Positions 19,211 through 27,869 of a stretch of 64,000 nt of DNA are shown here, piece after piece. The stretch is from Endozoicomonas euniceicola (GTDB taxonomy: Bacteria; Pseudomonadota; Gammaproteobacteria; Pseudomonadales; Endozoicomonadaceae): positions 1,829,001 to 1,893,000 of the forward strand of contig NZ_CP103300.1 of the NCBI RefSeq assembly GCF_025562755.1, in the 5' to 3' direction. Made by a program: the position numbers and the translations under genes. The notes beneath the pieces are model-generated. The model saw only the letters and a list, made by a program, of their open reading frames with translations. It did not search any database and was not told the origin of the DNA. How positions within the stretch are numbered: the stretch's first letter is position 1; each line of letters starts with the position of its first letter.

Positions 19211-19309
19211 CCGCAAAGAATGACCAGTATCTTACTAACAGACCGGACAAGCGTATAGTCGCAAAAGAATTACCAGTATCTTACTAACAGACCGAATAAG
19301 CATATAGTT
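19211..19309. repeat. Two tandem ~49-bp direct repeats upstream of hsdM
   Basis: Two imperfect copies (19211-19259 and 19260-19309) lie end to end just upstream of hsdM. They share an identical 23-base core beginning ACCAGTATCTTACTAACAG. The position suggests operators or spaced promoter elements controlling the hsd operon. No controller gene is adjacent, so the binding protein is unknown. Confidence 0.75.
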
Positions 19310-19493
19310 GCAGGTGGGACTCAATAACAACAATCAAATTACGACTCACAGTCACGGCATAGCTGCATCATCACTATGAACTTTCATTGTTCGACCGTTT
19401 TGTATAACAGGGTCAATAGTCGAAAATACCAAAAAATGCTGAGTATCGCTTTGTCTCCTCAAACTCTGCATACCGTTTTTTCCAACTTTGAGC

Positions 19494-19515
19494 AGAGGCT
19501 GTCAAAACAGCCTCT
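19494..19515. terminator. Hairpin at the 3' end of the E2-like gene
   Basis: AGAGGCTGT and ACAGCCTCT form a 9-bp stem with a CAAA loop. The E2-like gene's stop codon lies inside the stem on the minus strand. The hairpin separates this gene from the downstream hsdM promoter region. The U-tract is poor, so its efficiency is uncertain. Confidence 0.45.
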
Positions 19516-20146
19516 CTTTTAGCAGGGAGTATCGACACCTTGGGAGCCGTTTTCTAAAGCTGTTAACCCTATGGTGAATTAAGCACTTACCGAGTCGAGA
19601 GCTGCACCCGCAGAAACAATCTATTTTGTTTGCAACCCTCTTTTTTAGTGACAGTGCATATAAAAAACCAATAATTTCCTTCTTTGACTGAACATCAAAT
19701 AATGCTTGAAAATCTTCGAACTCACCGTCGTCTCCGTGTTTTAGCTCGCCAAAAATAAACTCAATCCCATGATGTTTTTTCAGCAAAGCAGCATAACCAT
19801 ATGGTATGAAAAATGACTGATAAAACGAATTGAAGCATGACTCATCGTGAAGAAAAGTCATAATTCTGAATGGAGATCCCAAGCATAGTGAGCCATCTGG
19901 ATTGACATGATAGTTCTCAGATTTTGGGATCACCTTGCCTACCTCTTCGAACACAGGCGGTTCATGCGGGTACTTTCTGGGGATAGTAACCTTAAGGCTT
20001 AAATACTCACGGATAACCGGATAGTCACCATGATGATGATTAAGAAGAACTTTACCTGTTAAGGTTAGTGGTGCGTCTTGAGCCATTGGCTCTAGACGCA
20101 CCAGAGGGTTGTCAGCTAAAAATGCATCAAGTCCTTTGGGAGTCAA
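19502..20146 (-). CDS. E2 ubiquitin-conjugating-like protein with C-terminal SEC-C-like motif
   Basis: This 214-residue protein resembles prokaryotic E2/UBC-fold proteins: beta-strand LSLKVTIPRKYP, then HEPPVFEEVG, then YHVNPDGSLCLGSP with a candidate active-site C88 placed like the E2 catalytic cysteine. The C-terminus carries CFCGCSSRLGKCLIHH (C177, C179, C181, C188, H191), which resembles a SEC-C zinc motif. The last 25 residues are basic and low in similarity to anything recognised. Translation begins at TTG 20146, with AAGGAG eight bases upstream. E2-like proteins occur in bacterial antiphage operons with E1 and JAB partners, but no E1 or protease is present here. A defence role as transposon cargo is inference; substrate and partner are unknown. 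Confidence 0.6.
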   Translation of the reverse strand: MTPKGLDAFLADNPLVRLEPMAQDAPLTLTGKVLLNHHHGDYPVIREYLSLKVTIPRKYPHEPPVFEEVGKVIPKSENYHVNPDGSLCLGSPFRIMTFLHDESCFNSFYQSFFIPYGYAALLKKHHGIEFIFGELKHGDDGEFEDFQALFDVQSKKEIIGFLYALSLKKRVANKIDCFCGCSSRLGKCLIHHRVNSFRKRLPRCRYSLLKERLF

Positions 20147-20149
20147 AAA

Positions 20150-20424
20150 TTACTCTCCTTTTAACCACCGTATGAGACTGTGACGGCGATCACTTCTCCA
20201 CCGATGGAGGATACCAACAAGAAGCAACCAGTCTTCATCAGGTAGCGTGCTGATGATACCCGCTTTTGGGCAATGACATATAAAAAGTCGAGAAAAACGT
20301 CCACTGCCTTCAAAATAGTCCCTCTGATTTATACCTATTGCTTCTATATGATATAACTGGGGGCTATAAACGATATATCAAGGGACAGGGCACCATCTTC
20401 AAAATTAAACACTTTCAGTATCAC
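20150..20424 (-). pseudogene. Small broken or frameshifted reading frame upstream of the E2-like gene
   Basis: Two short minus-strand frames are joined by an apparent one-base shift near 20350. The first runs from GTG 20424 and encodes about 26 residues (VILKVFNFEDGALSLDISF...) before TAG at 20344. The second is open from about 20377 with no start codon, and encodes RDYFEGSGRFSRLFICHCPK...RWLKGE before TAA at 20150-20152. It ends 3 nt before the TTG of the E2-like gene and contains that gene's ribosome site, which suggests real former coupling. If the shift is real, this is a small gene of about 90 codons, inactivated or expressed by frameshifting. No family was recognised. Confidence 0.4.
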
Positions 20425-20535
20425 TGATTACTCTGTAACGCCGTTGTGACATGAAAGAGGGTGAGGTTTATATAATAGATTGAGCTTTAAGCTAACCCAT
20501 TGAAAAATATAGATTATTTTAAAGCTTTTATTTTT

Positions 20536-20680
20536 TTGCTAATCTTAACGATAAATTAGTACTTTTTTGCCAAACTTACCGATTAAATTTGTCAAACTTT
20601 ACGATTAGCATTAATTTTAACTGTTTGATTTTTAACAAATTTAATATGTCAATCTTTGACAATCTTAACGGTGACATTCA
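20536..20680. promoter_or_regulatory. Distal transposon end with four TnsB-type binding sites
   Basis: Read inward from 20680, the terminus is TGAATGTCACCGTTAAG. Four related 15-bp sites lie at 20656-20670, 20589-20603, 20567-20581 and 20536-20550 (core CGTTAAGATTGTCAA and variants), all in the orientation opposite to those beside parE. Unequal site numbers at the two ends (four against two or three) are normal for Tn7 elements and define end identity. Confidence 0.82.
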
Positions 20681-20685
20681 CTTAG
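20681..20685. repeat. Target-site duplication, right copy (CTTAG)
   Basis: This matches 495-499 exactly and directly follows the ATTCA terminus. It is the strongest evidence for the element boundary. Confidence 0.9.
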
Positions 20686-20690
20686 TATTG

Positions 20691-20800
20691 AAAGCTCGCT
20701 CCTTCAGGGGCGAGTGGGCGAGTAGTTCACTGAAGCACGCAACTTCCACCGGGAGCGGAAGACAGAGTCGCTGCCGGAATAGCTCTTTCTTCGCAAGATA
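20691..20800. other. Possible IS200/IS605-type end remnant flanking the transposon
   Basis: CTCGCTC-CTTCAG-GGGCGAG forms a 7-bp hairpin with one G-U pair and is followed by GGGCGAGTAGTTCAC. A hairpin just before a short conserved tail resembles the subterminal structure of IS200/IS605 right ends. No tnpA or tnpB is present. It overlaps the 3' end of the next minus-strand gene. Weak call. Confidence 0.25.
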
Positions 20801-21518
20801 ATGCGGTAAGTGTTTGATAGTGGTGTAAGTTGAGTTTACCTTCTTCATTTCTCCATACGATAAACCTGAATGTCGCACCGTAATAACTCATATCGTGTTT
20901 AGTAGATTTTAATAATTCAAGAAAATATTTTAACTCTCTGGTGAAAATATTTTCTACATATTTCTCTGGGCTACATTCAGGATTGCCATGTATATCTGCT
21001 TTTGTACTTTCTCTGGATTTATAATTACAAGCTTTCAGTTCTGGTGTTGCTGCTCCTGCTCCTGCTGTCATGGGGTTCATGGAGTTTAAATGTTGCGCGT
21101 TTATTTCATAGATTAACACTGTGCTTGCGTCAGTTACCCCTATTGACTGTAAATAACCTTCGTCCATAAATCGATAATTACCCGGGCTTTCTGGAGGATT
21201 GTTGCTGGCATCTTCAAAAGTGTGACCAAAATCATCCATAAGTTGTTGAGTTAATTGTGCTGAAAGAATATTGATATGGCTTTCTCTTATGGAGTAATGC
21301 AAATGCTCTGTATTACCATTTTGCATTGAAGAGGCCAAAGCGTTGATAGTAGAGTTTTCTTCATAGGTACTATTGGGTTGTATAGAAATATGGGAAGAAT
21401 CTGATGACTCTTGAGACAGTACAAATAAGTCAATTAATTTACCCGCGTATATTGGAGAAGCTAAAAAAAACTGCATCAATACCCAGTAGATTGATGATTT
21501 TTGTACTTTTAAATTCAA
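20727..21518 (-). CDS. Secreted protein of unknown function
   Basis: This 263-residue protein has a convincing signal peptide: basic start, hydrophobic IYWVLMQFFLASPIYA, and likely cleavage after A25. It starts at TTG 21518 with GAGGAG upstream. The mature part contains the segment RELKYFLELLKSTKHDMSYYGATFRFIVW and a possible cysteine pair, but no known domain was recognised. The last 20 or so residues (after TLTALSC) are read from sequence resembling an insertion-element end, so the native C-terminus may have been replaced. It lies just outside the transposon, so in the ancestral chromosome it followed parE convergently. Confidence 0.6.
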   Translation of the reverse strand: MNLKVQKSSIYWVLMQFFLASPIYAGKLIDLFVLSQESSDSSHISIQPNSTYEENSTINALASSMQNGNTEHLHYSIRESHINILSAQLTQQLMDDFGHTFEDASNNPPESPGNYRFMDEGYLQSIGVTDASTVLIYEINAQHLNSMNPMTAGAGAATPELKACNYKSRESTKADIHGNPECSPEKYVENIFTRELKYFLELLKSTKHDMSYYGATFRFIVWRNEEGKLNLHHYQTLTALSCEERAIPAATLSSAPGGSCVLQ

Positions 21519-21707
21519 AAGACTTTCTCCTCATGGTAACTGCTCAACCTTGAAAAGCCGCGCCCCTCAATCGCCGCAAAAATCCAATACAGCCGGGGAA
21601 TTATAGAAGAGCCCTTCGGACTCCGCATTGTCCAAAAAAATACCTTCCCACTGTCAAAGCCATTCAGTGAACTATCCTGAAAAACTTTAACTGATATAAT
21701 CGCTGAT

Positions 21708-22277
21708 ATGAAACCGTATTACTCAACAACTCTGCTGTTGATAACATTTACCATTTCTGCAACACCTCCGCCGGATCACGCCCGACCGTTAAAATTCGGG
21801 CTGGGCAAACCGGCTGATCCGCACTTGATACAGCAGCTGGATAAGGATGTGCGCCCGGATGGACAGGGTTTACCCCCTGGCTCAGGCTCTGTCACTGACG
21901 GTGAAAAGGTTTATCAGCAGCATTGCATAACCTGCCATGGCAAACGCGGTGAAGGCGGAATAAGCGACAAACTGGCAGGCCGGCTACCCGATGACCATTT
22001 TCCTTTTTCCAGCCCAGAGCCCCCCAAAGAAACCATCGGCAACTACTGGCCCTATGCAACGACACTGTTTGACTATATTCGTCGTACCATGCCTTACAGC
22101 AGCCCTGGCAGCCTGAGCGATTGTCAGGTTTACAGTGTAGTGGCTTACCTGCTCTACCTGAACGACATCATTGAGCATGAAACGGTTCTCGACAAAAACA
22201 GCCTTGCCAAAATCATCATGCCAGCCCGCCATCGCTTTAAAAACGACGACCGTCTTCAATTTAACCGGGCTCACTAG
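21708..22277 (+). CDS. soxD: SoxD-like c-type cytochrome, sulfane dehydrogenase subunit
   Basis: This 189-residue periplasmic cytochrome c has an N-terminal signal peptide (LLLITFTISATP), one haem motif CITCH, and features typical of SoxD: LKFGLGKPADP, DVRPDGQGLPPGSG before the haem site, then NYWPYATTLFDYIRRTMPY (axial methionine candidate) and VYSVVAYLLYLNDII. SoxD transfers electrons from the molybdenum subunit SoxC during thiosulfate/sulfane oxidation. It is normally encoded beside soxC, and a soxC fragment follows after 46 nt. Because soxC is truncated, this cytochrome has probably lost its partner at this locus, although the reading frame itself is intact. Confidence 0.85.
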   Translation: MKPYYSTTLLLITFTISATPPPDHARPLKFGLGKPADPHLIQQLDKDVRPDGQGLPPGSGSVTDGEKVYQQHCITCHGKRGEGGISDKLAGRLPDDHFPFSSPEPPKETIGNYWPYATTLFDYIRRTMPYSSPGSLSDCQVYSVVAYLLYLNDIIEHETVLDKNSLAKIIMPARHRFKNDDRLQFNRAH

Positions 22278-22323
22278 CCACACAAAACGGCCATTAGAAT
22301 AAAGTTTGATAACTGGAAAAATC

Positions 22324-22668
22324 ATGAAACGCAGAGACTTTCTATCCTGCATTGCAACTCTGGCAGGAACCGGTACGCTTCAGGCTCAAAGCCGGTTCCC
22401 CGGAACTCCAGCCCTGCCTGAGGGCGGAAAAGCCCCTCAGGAACAGCTGCAAAAAACAGTTCAGGGTCTGATGCAGACTGAGTCTGCTACACCGATTCAT
22501 CGGCTCCACGGAATGATTACCCCTTCAGACCTGCATTTTGAACGCCACCATTCCGGTGTCCCGGCCATTAACCCGGAGCAATACGAGCTGCTGCTACACG
22601 GGCTTGTCGAAACTCCGTTAACCTTCACGTTGCAGGACCTGAAACGGTTTCCGGCGGTTTCAAGGTAA
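22324..22668 (+). pseudogene. soxC: SoxC-like sulfane/sulfite dehydrogenase molybdoprotein, truncated by IS66
   Basis: Only the first 114 codons or so remain; intact SoxC is over 400 residues. The fragment has a twin-arginine signal (KRRDFLSCIATLAGTG) and the start of the molybdopterin domain (RLHGMITPSDLHFERHH, PEQYELLLHGLVETPLTFTL). It breaks off at KRFPAVSR, where homologues continue toward the molybdenum-ligand cysteine. The last codon and the TAA stop are supplied by the IS66 terminus, which begins at 22665. The gene cannot make an active enzyme. Confidence 0.87.
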
Positions 22669-24463
22669 CTTTTCTACAAACCGCTTCAAAATTAGCAATT
22701 AAGACACCGCTTTTCCCTATTGTTGCCTCCAATTGTTATACCTTTGGCGGATCATGATTGCGCATTTCACAAAGCCGCTCCTCACTCATTAACCAGGGCA
22801 GATAAGGAGTGAGATCATTAGGTGGCTTCCTGCCATTTATGGCACAAGCCTCAAGATAGGCACCCAGCCAGATTTTTGGATTAATATCCCAAAGCTTTAG
22901 CGTCATAAAAACGCTGAATAGAAAAGCGGCTATATCAGCACTCCATACGCTGCCAGAGCCGTAGTAATTCTTCCTGCCAACGACACCTGTGCGCAGTGCT
23001 TGCTCTGCAGCGTTGTTATCCATGGGGATACCGGGATCAGTGACAAAGCGGGTCAATCCTTCCCAGTGATTCTGTAGACTTTCGAGCACTTTTTTCGCTC
23101 TGACTCGCAGTTTAGGACGATTAAGTTCCTGAACCCTCTGGATTGCCATCTGCTCTACCTGATGTTCAAGCCGTAACTGCTGTGTTGCTAGCTGCTCTGG
23201 TTCATCAAGCACTTCAAGTCGCTGACTATTAAGATGATATAAACGACCAATCCTGTTCACCCAGGTGGCGCTCCATTTCTCCAACTCCGGATCACCTCGT
23301 TGAGCGTCAATAAAATCCCGCCTGACGTGAGCCCAGCAGAAAGCTAAATTAATAGACACCGCATCATTCGCAAGCTTTTTGTACGCTGAGTATCGGTCAC
23401 ACACCAGCGTTCCAGCCCCGTCACCAATGATCGACTCTGGTACGACAGCCGCACGGGTGTCAGCAATGCTGAAATAAACCGCCTGATCACAGAGAAATAC
23501 CCAAAGCCAATGTTTGTGAGAACCTGTGGTCTCATGTGCCCAGCTGATCCACCGGGTTTCATCAGCATGCCACTGATCGCTACTGGCGACGAATTCCCGA
23601 GTAGCTTCGGCAACCGGCTCAAAAAAGGGCGTTATAGCTTCCAGGCCAAAGGAGATGGTCGCCTGCGACAGTTCCAGTCCCTGAGTCTTATAAGACTCAA
23701 GTTGCCTGTTTATGGGGATGCCGTATGCGTACTTATTCAGCAACAGCTCCACCCAGACAGAAATACCAAGCTTTCCTTTGTTGATGAGTCTTGGTGGAGG
23801 TGGTGGAGTAGTAATATTGGGCGTTTCAGGGCACTGGCAAGTTTTTTGGTAATGCCTTCGGTGATAACGACGAACGTGAGCCTTAACTTCAACTTCAATT
23901 ACGTCGCAGCTGTCGTCATTGAAAAAAGACTTGAATGGCCGGTGACAGACTGTACAACACTGTTTGTCCACTGGTAAGTCTACAGACTCATGAACCACTG
24001 GCAGGTTGTTGTGAAGATGGCGACCAGAGCCGGGGACTCCGGGCTGGTGACCTCGTTTTCGATTTGAAGGTGGCCGGGTAGTATTGCCACTTTTCTTTGA
24101 AGAAGAACTGGTCTTCTCTGATTTACGACCGAAAAGCAAGTGCTTCATGTGTGCCAGTTCTGATTTCAGATCAGCGACCTGGGTGTTCAACCCAGCCATT
24201 TCGGCTTTATGCTGAGCGATAAGAGAGGCATTTTTAGCCAATACTTTTTTCTCTCGGCCACAGGCCGCCTTCCACATGGCATGCCAGAGGTTGGCCTGCT
24301 GTTTTAGCTGGATGTGTTCCTGCTTGGTGAGGATGACCTGCGAGGTAGCAAAGGGGGCAGGCAGTAATGCAGGTGTTGTGCCTGATCCTGAAACATGAGC
24401 ATTTTGCATACTCTAAAAGTAGACGACTTTGAGCTTATGTTTAGTGGTTTGTAGAAAAGTTAC
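22665..24463 (-). mobile_element. IS66-family insertion sequence (tnpC-only type), 1799 bp
   Basis: The element is bounded by 18-bp perfect inverted repeats (GTAACTTTTCTACAAACC) at 22665-22682 and 24446-24463; the GTAA ends are typical of IS66. Only the large transposase is present, as in the ISBst12-like subgroup that lacks tnpA and tnpB. The flanking 8-mers GTTTCAAG and AACAAAAC do not match, so no target duplication exists. The two flanks belong to different genes (soxC and an OPR-RAP gene), so the junctions were made by a deletion or by recombination between two IS copies, not by one simple insertion. Confidence 0.88.
22736..24409 (-). CDS. tnpC: IS66-family transposase TnpC
   Basis: This 557-residue DDE transposase has an N-terminal coiled-coil-like segment (LIAQHKAEMAGLNTQVADLKSELAHMKHLLFGRKSEK), characteristic of IS66 TnpC. 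A basic linker follows, then a zinc-binding region (CCTVCHRPF), the DDE core (SSDQWHADETRW, VCDRYSAYKKL, DNNAAEQALR) and a short C-terminal domain (FLFSVFMTLKLWDINPKIWLGAYLEACA). All parts are present without interruption, so it may be active. It reads on the minus strand away from the OPR-RAP array. Confidence 0.92.
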   Translation of the reverse strand: MQNAHVSGSGTTPALLPAPFATSQVILTKQEHIQLKQQANLWHAMWKAACGREKKVLAKNASLIAQHKAEMAGLNTQVADLKSELAHMKHLLFGRKSEKTSSSSKKSGNTTRPPSNRKRGHQPGVPGSGRHLHNNLPVVHESVDLPVDKQCCTVCHRPFKSFFNDDSCDVIEVEVKAHVRRYHRRHYQKTCQCPETPNITTPPPPPRLINKGKLGISVWVELLLNKYAYGIPINRQLESYKTQGLELSQATISFGLEAITPFFEPVAEATREFVASSDQWHADETRWISWAHETTGSHKHWLWVFLCDQAVYFSIADTRAAVVPESIIGDGAGTLVCDRYSAYKKLANDAVSINLAFCWAHVRRDFIDAQRGDPELEKWSATWVNRIGRLYHLNSQRLEVLDEPEQLATQQLRLEHQVEQMAIQRVQELNRPKLRVRAKKVLESLQNHWEGLTRFVTDPGIPMDNNAAEQALRTGVVGRKNYYGSGSVWSADIAAFLFSVFMTLKLWDINPKIWLGAYLEACAINGRKPPNDLTPYLPWLMSEERLCEMRNHDPPKV

Positions 24464-27400
24464 AACAAAACCGGCCCGGAGGCTCGTTCCCTCTGACATT
24501 TGTACCACCTGCAACAACAGTGCCGTCACCGCCCTGTTGGCCTGCGGCATTTCGAGTCCGTTCTCCACCAGTTTCGCCAGCGCCCATAGCAGGTTGGAGA
24601 CCGCTTGAGAACTGAACCCAGCCTCGGGGCTCTTTTTCTCTGCCACCTCCACCACTTGTGGCAACAGTGCCGTCATCGCCTTGTGAGCCTGTTGCATTTC
24701 GAGTCCGTTCTCCACCAGTTTCGCCAGCGCCCACAGCAGGTTGGTGACCCCTTGAGAATTGAACCCGGCCTCGGGGCTCATTTCCTCTACTACCTCCCTG
24801 CTGCTCTGCTCTACCACCTGCACCACCAGTGGCAAAAGCGCCGTCACCGCACTGTGGCCTGTCGCATCCTGAGTCCGTTCTCCACCAGTTTCCCCAGCGC
24901 CCACAGCAGGCTGGCAACGTGTTGTGGAATAAACCCATCTTGGCAACTCGCTCCCTCTGCCATCTGCACCACCTGCGGCAACAGCGCCGTCACCGCACTG
25001 CTGGCCTGTCGCATCCTGTGTCCGTTCTCCACCAGTTTCCCCAGCGCCCACAGCACGTTGGAGACCCCTTGAGAGCTGAACCCGGCCTCGGGGCTCGTTC
25101 CTTCTGCCATCTGCACCACCAGCGGCAACAGTTCCGTCACCGCCCTGTGAGCCTGCTGCATTTCGAGTCCGTTCTCCATCAGTTTCGCCAGCGCCCACAG
25201 CAGGTTGGCGACTTCTTGAGGATTAAACCCGGCCCGGGGGCTCGTTCTCGTTCCTTCTGCCATCTGCACCACCAGCGGCAACAGTTCCGTCACCGCACTG
25301 TTGGCCTGCTGCATTTCGAGCCCGTTCCCCACCAATTTCGTCAGCGCCCACAGCAGGTTGGTGACTTCCTGAGGACTAAACCCAACCTGGGGGCTCGCTC
25401 CCTCTGCCATCTGCACCACCTGCGGCAACAGTTCCGTCACCGCCCTGTGAGCCTGCTGCATTTCGAGTCCGTTCTCCATCAATTTCGCCAGCGCCCACAG
25501 CAGGTTGGCGACTTCTTGAGGATTAAACCCGGCCCGGGGGCTCGTTCTCATTCCTTCTGCCATCTGCACCACCAGCGGCAACAGCGCCGTCACCGCACTT
25601 TGGGCCTGCTGCATTTCGAGCCCGTTCTCCACCAGTTTCGCCAGCGCCCACAGCAGGCTGGCAACGTGTTGTGGAACAAACCCGGCCCGGAGGCTCGTTC
25701 CCTCTGACATCAGTACCACCTGCGGCAACAGTGCCGTCACCGCCCTTTGGGCCTGCTGCATTTCGAGTCCGTTCTCCACCAGTTTCGCCAGCGCCCACAG
25801 CAGGTTGGAGACCCCTTGAGAAGTAAACCCGGCCTGAGAGCTCGTTCCCTCTGCCACCTGTACCACCTGCGGCAACAGTGCCGTCACCGCCCTGTGAGCC
25901 TGCTCCATTTCGAGCCCGTTCTCCATCAGTTTCGCCAGCGCCCACAGCAGGTTGGCGACTTCCTGAGGATTAAACCCGGCCCGGAGGTTCCTTCCCTCTG
26001 CTATCTGTACCACCTGCGTCAACAGTGCCGTCACCGCCCTGTGAGCCTGCTGCATTTCGAGTCCGTTCTCCATCAATTTCGCCAGCGCCCACAGCAGGTT
26101 GGCGACTTCTTGAGGATTAAACCCGGCCCGGGGGCTCGTTCTCATTCCTTCTGCCATCTGCACCACCAGCGGCAACAGCGCCGTCACCGCACTTTTGGCC
26201 TGCGGCATCACGAGTCCGTTCTCCACCATTTTCGCCAGCGCCCACATCAGGTTGGAGACCCCTTGAGAACTAAACCTGTCCCGTGGGCTCGTTTCCTTTG
26301 CCGTCTGCGACAACTGCACCCTGCTGGCCTGCTTTTCTGCTACCTGCACCACCTGCGGTAACAATGCCCTCACCGCCCTGTTGGCCTGTTGCATTTGGAG
26401 TCCGTTCTCCACCAGCTTCGCCAGCGCCCGAAGCAGGTTGGAGACCCCTTGACTATCAAGGTCCCTGACTTGAGCCACTCGAATCAGCAAGGCTTTAGTT
26501 AAGGCGTTAATCTCCCCTGCTAAACCCCTATCGCTTACGAATGGGTAGAGCAACTGGCTTGACGTCAAGCTGTGTACACAGGTACTGACGCTCTTGCCAC
26601 TAAACTGACTGGATAAAATAACCTCTGTTAAATGAGTGACAAAAGGTTGTAATTGTTTTTTCTCTTCCAGTGTCAGGGAAAAACCTCGCTCCTTGGTGGC
26701 TAACTTGATCTGGTTGCAAAAGTAGCTATGATCTTTACCGTTGTATTTTTTCTTAAACCTTTTTGCTGCCGCTTCCAGATCGCCTGTTTTAAACTCCTTC
26801 ACCAGGCTCGCTATTGTTTCAGCTGCCCTGGTGTCCGGAGCCTTCTCTGGCATCTTCCTTGTCCCGGTGGCTCCCGCTCTTGGTTGAGGCTTGACATAAG
26901 CGACAGGCCTTTGACCTGGTTTACTGCCTGGTCTTTTTCTGTCTGGGTTGCCCCCTCTTCCTCCGGCAGCCTGTTTTATCTTTCCTCCCCCGCCTGCTCT
27001 CCCACGGCCACTGCCTTGTCGTCCTGCTGGCTTGCTCTTTCTCGTATAGAGCCATATATGCCAGCCACCGCCCGCCGGAAGCGGGGGGTCGAAAACCTCC
27101 GGGTAGAATCGGCGCATCAAGCTTTCAAATAACCCGGACAGCATCAGCCAGTACTCTTGCTGGCTGACGCTGTAGCGATTGCCCTGAGAATCATACCAGT
27201 AGTAAATAACCTGCCCCTGCTGATCAGTGGTTTGATAGAACCACCCGGGAAGCACACCGGCGCGTTGAACCAGCCTCAGGAAGTTATCCGGCACTCTGGC
27301 CTGAGAGAAGTCAAGGGTGATTTTCTGCGAATGACTCTCCCAGCCCAGACAGAGTTCATCGTCGCAGGGCAATGGATACAGGCTGGCGCCTGCCTTCGTG

Positions 27401-27869
27401 AAAGGAAGGTCACAGGGAAAGGGGAAAAACAGGGGAGCAGGCTCCCCGTCAACCACTTAGAGGTCATGGCTTACAACCAGACCACAGGCATCGGCTGGCA
27501 GGGAGCGACAATTGTAAGGCAGTGGATTGATTGTGTGGGTGGCAGGCTCAAGGCATAGCAGGGTTTCAGCCGAATCGGCCTCAGGGGTCGGCATGGCCGA
27601 CACCATTTCAGGGTAGGCCTTCTGACCGGTGAGGCGACTATCTCCAAACCCGAAATAGCCCGCAAAAGGCCAATCGACCTGCCCGGAAGCCGACCCCCTA
27701 TGACCCGCCATCATCCAGGTCATAATAGCCAGGGAACTAGCCTCAGGTTTGTCGAAATTACCAATACCCAGAGCCTGCGAGACAGGCAGGTAAGGTTCAA
27801 ACAAGGGATCATGTCCGTGGCATAATGGCAACAGCAAAAGGAAAGCCAGAAAAAAAAGAGCCTGGTCAT
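24464..27869 (-). pseudogene. OPR-RAP family copy 1: broken, lacks RAP domain
   Basis: This is the terminal, decayed member of the tandem family. Four lesions are visible against the intact copies. The poly-A tract in the signal-peptide region has 8 bases instead of 9 (27850-27857). A glutamate codon after SHDL is TAA (27457-27459). One T is missing near 24855 inside a repeat. The 3' end is cut by IS66 at 24463, removing the last repeats and the whole RAP domain. About 13 repeats remain. Its N-terminal half is nearly identical to copy 6 (HDLEVVDGEPAPLFF, LVQRAGVL, LAKMVENG), showing recent common ancestry. Confidence 0.9.

Larger units (their letters stand above)
500..20680. mobile_element. 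Tn7-like CRISPR-associated transposon (type I-F3 CAST) inserted downstream of parE
   Basis: This is a complete element of 20,181 bp bounded by 5-bp CTTAG duplications. Aligning one end with the reverse complement of the other gives TGAAT followed within about 12 bases by CGTTAAGATTG at both ends, which fits terminal inverted repeats with TnsB sites. Contents in order are tnsA, tnsB, tnsC, tniQ, cas8f-cas5f, cas7f, cas6f, a CRISPR array and a long TniQ/TnsD (all plus strand). These are followed by minus-strand cargo: hsdR, hsdS, hsdM and an E2-like gene. There is no cas1, cas2 or cas3, so the Cascade cannot degrade DNA or acquire spacers by itself, as expected for RNA-guided transposition. The tnsA-proximal end faces the target gene, the same arrangement Tn7 has at glmS. 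All transposition genes appear intact. Confidence 0.93.

Noticed and set aside
19166..19216. Upstream extension of hsdM (17 residues, RLTLPFLKLTLSF)
   Set aside because: It has no good ribosome site and reads into the promoter-region repeats, whereas MDHSVHHKIV has AGGT at the proper distance and matches the usual HsdM start.
22657..24471. Simple IS66 insertion into one gene
   Set aside because: The flanks lack an 8-bp duplication and belong to two different genes in opposite orientation.
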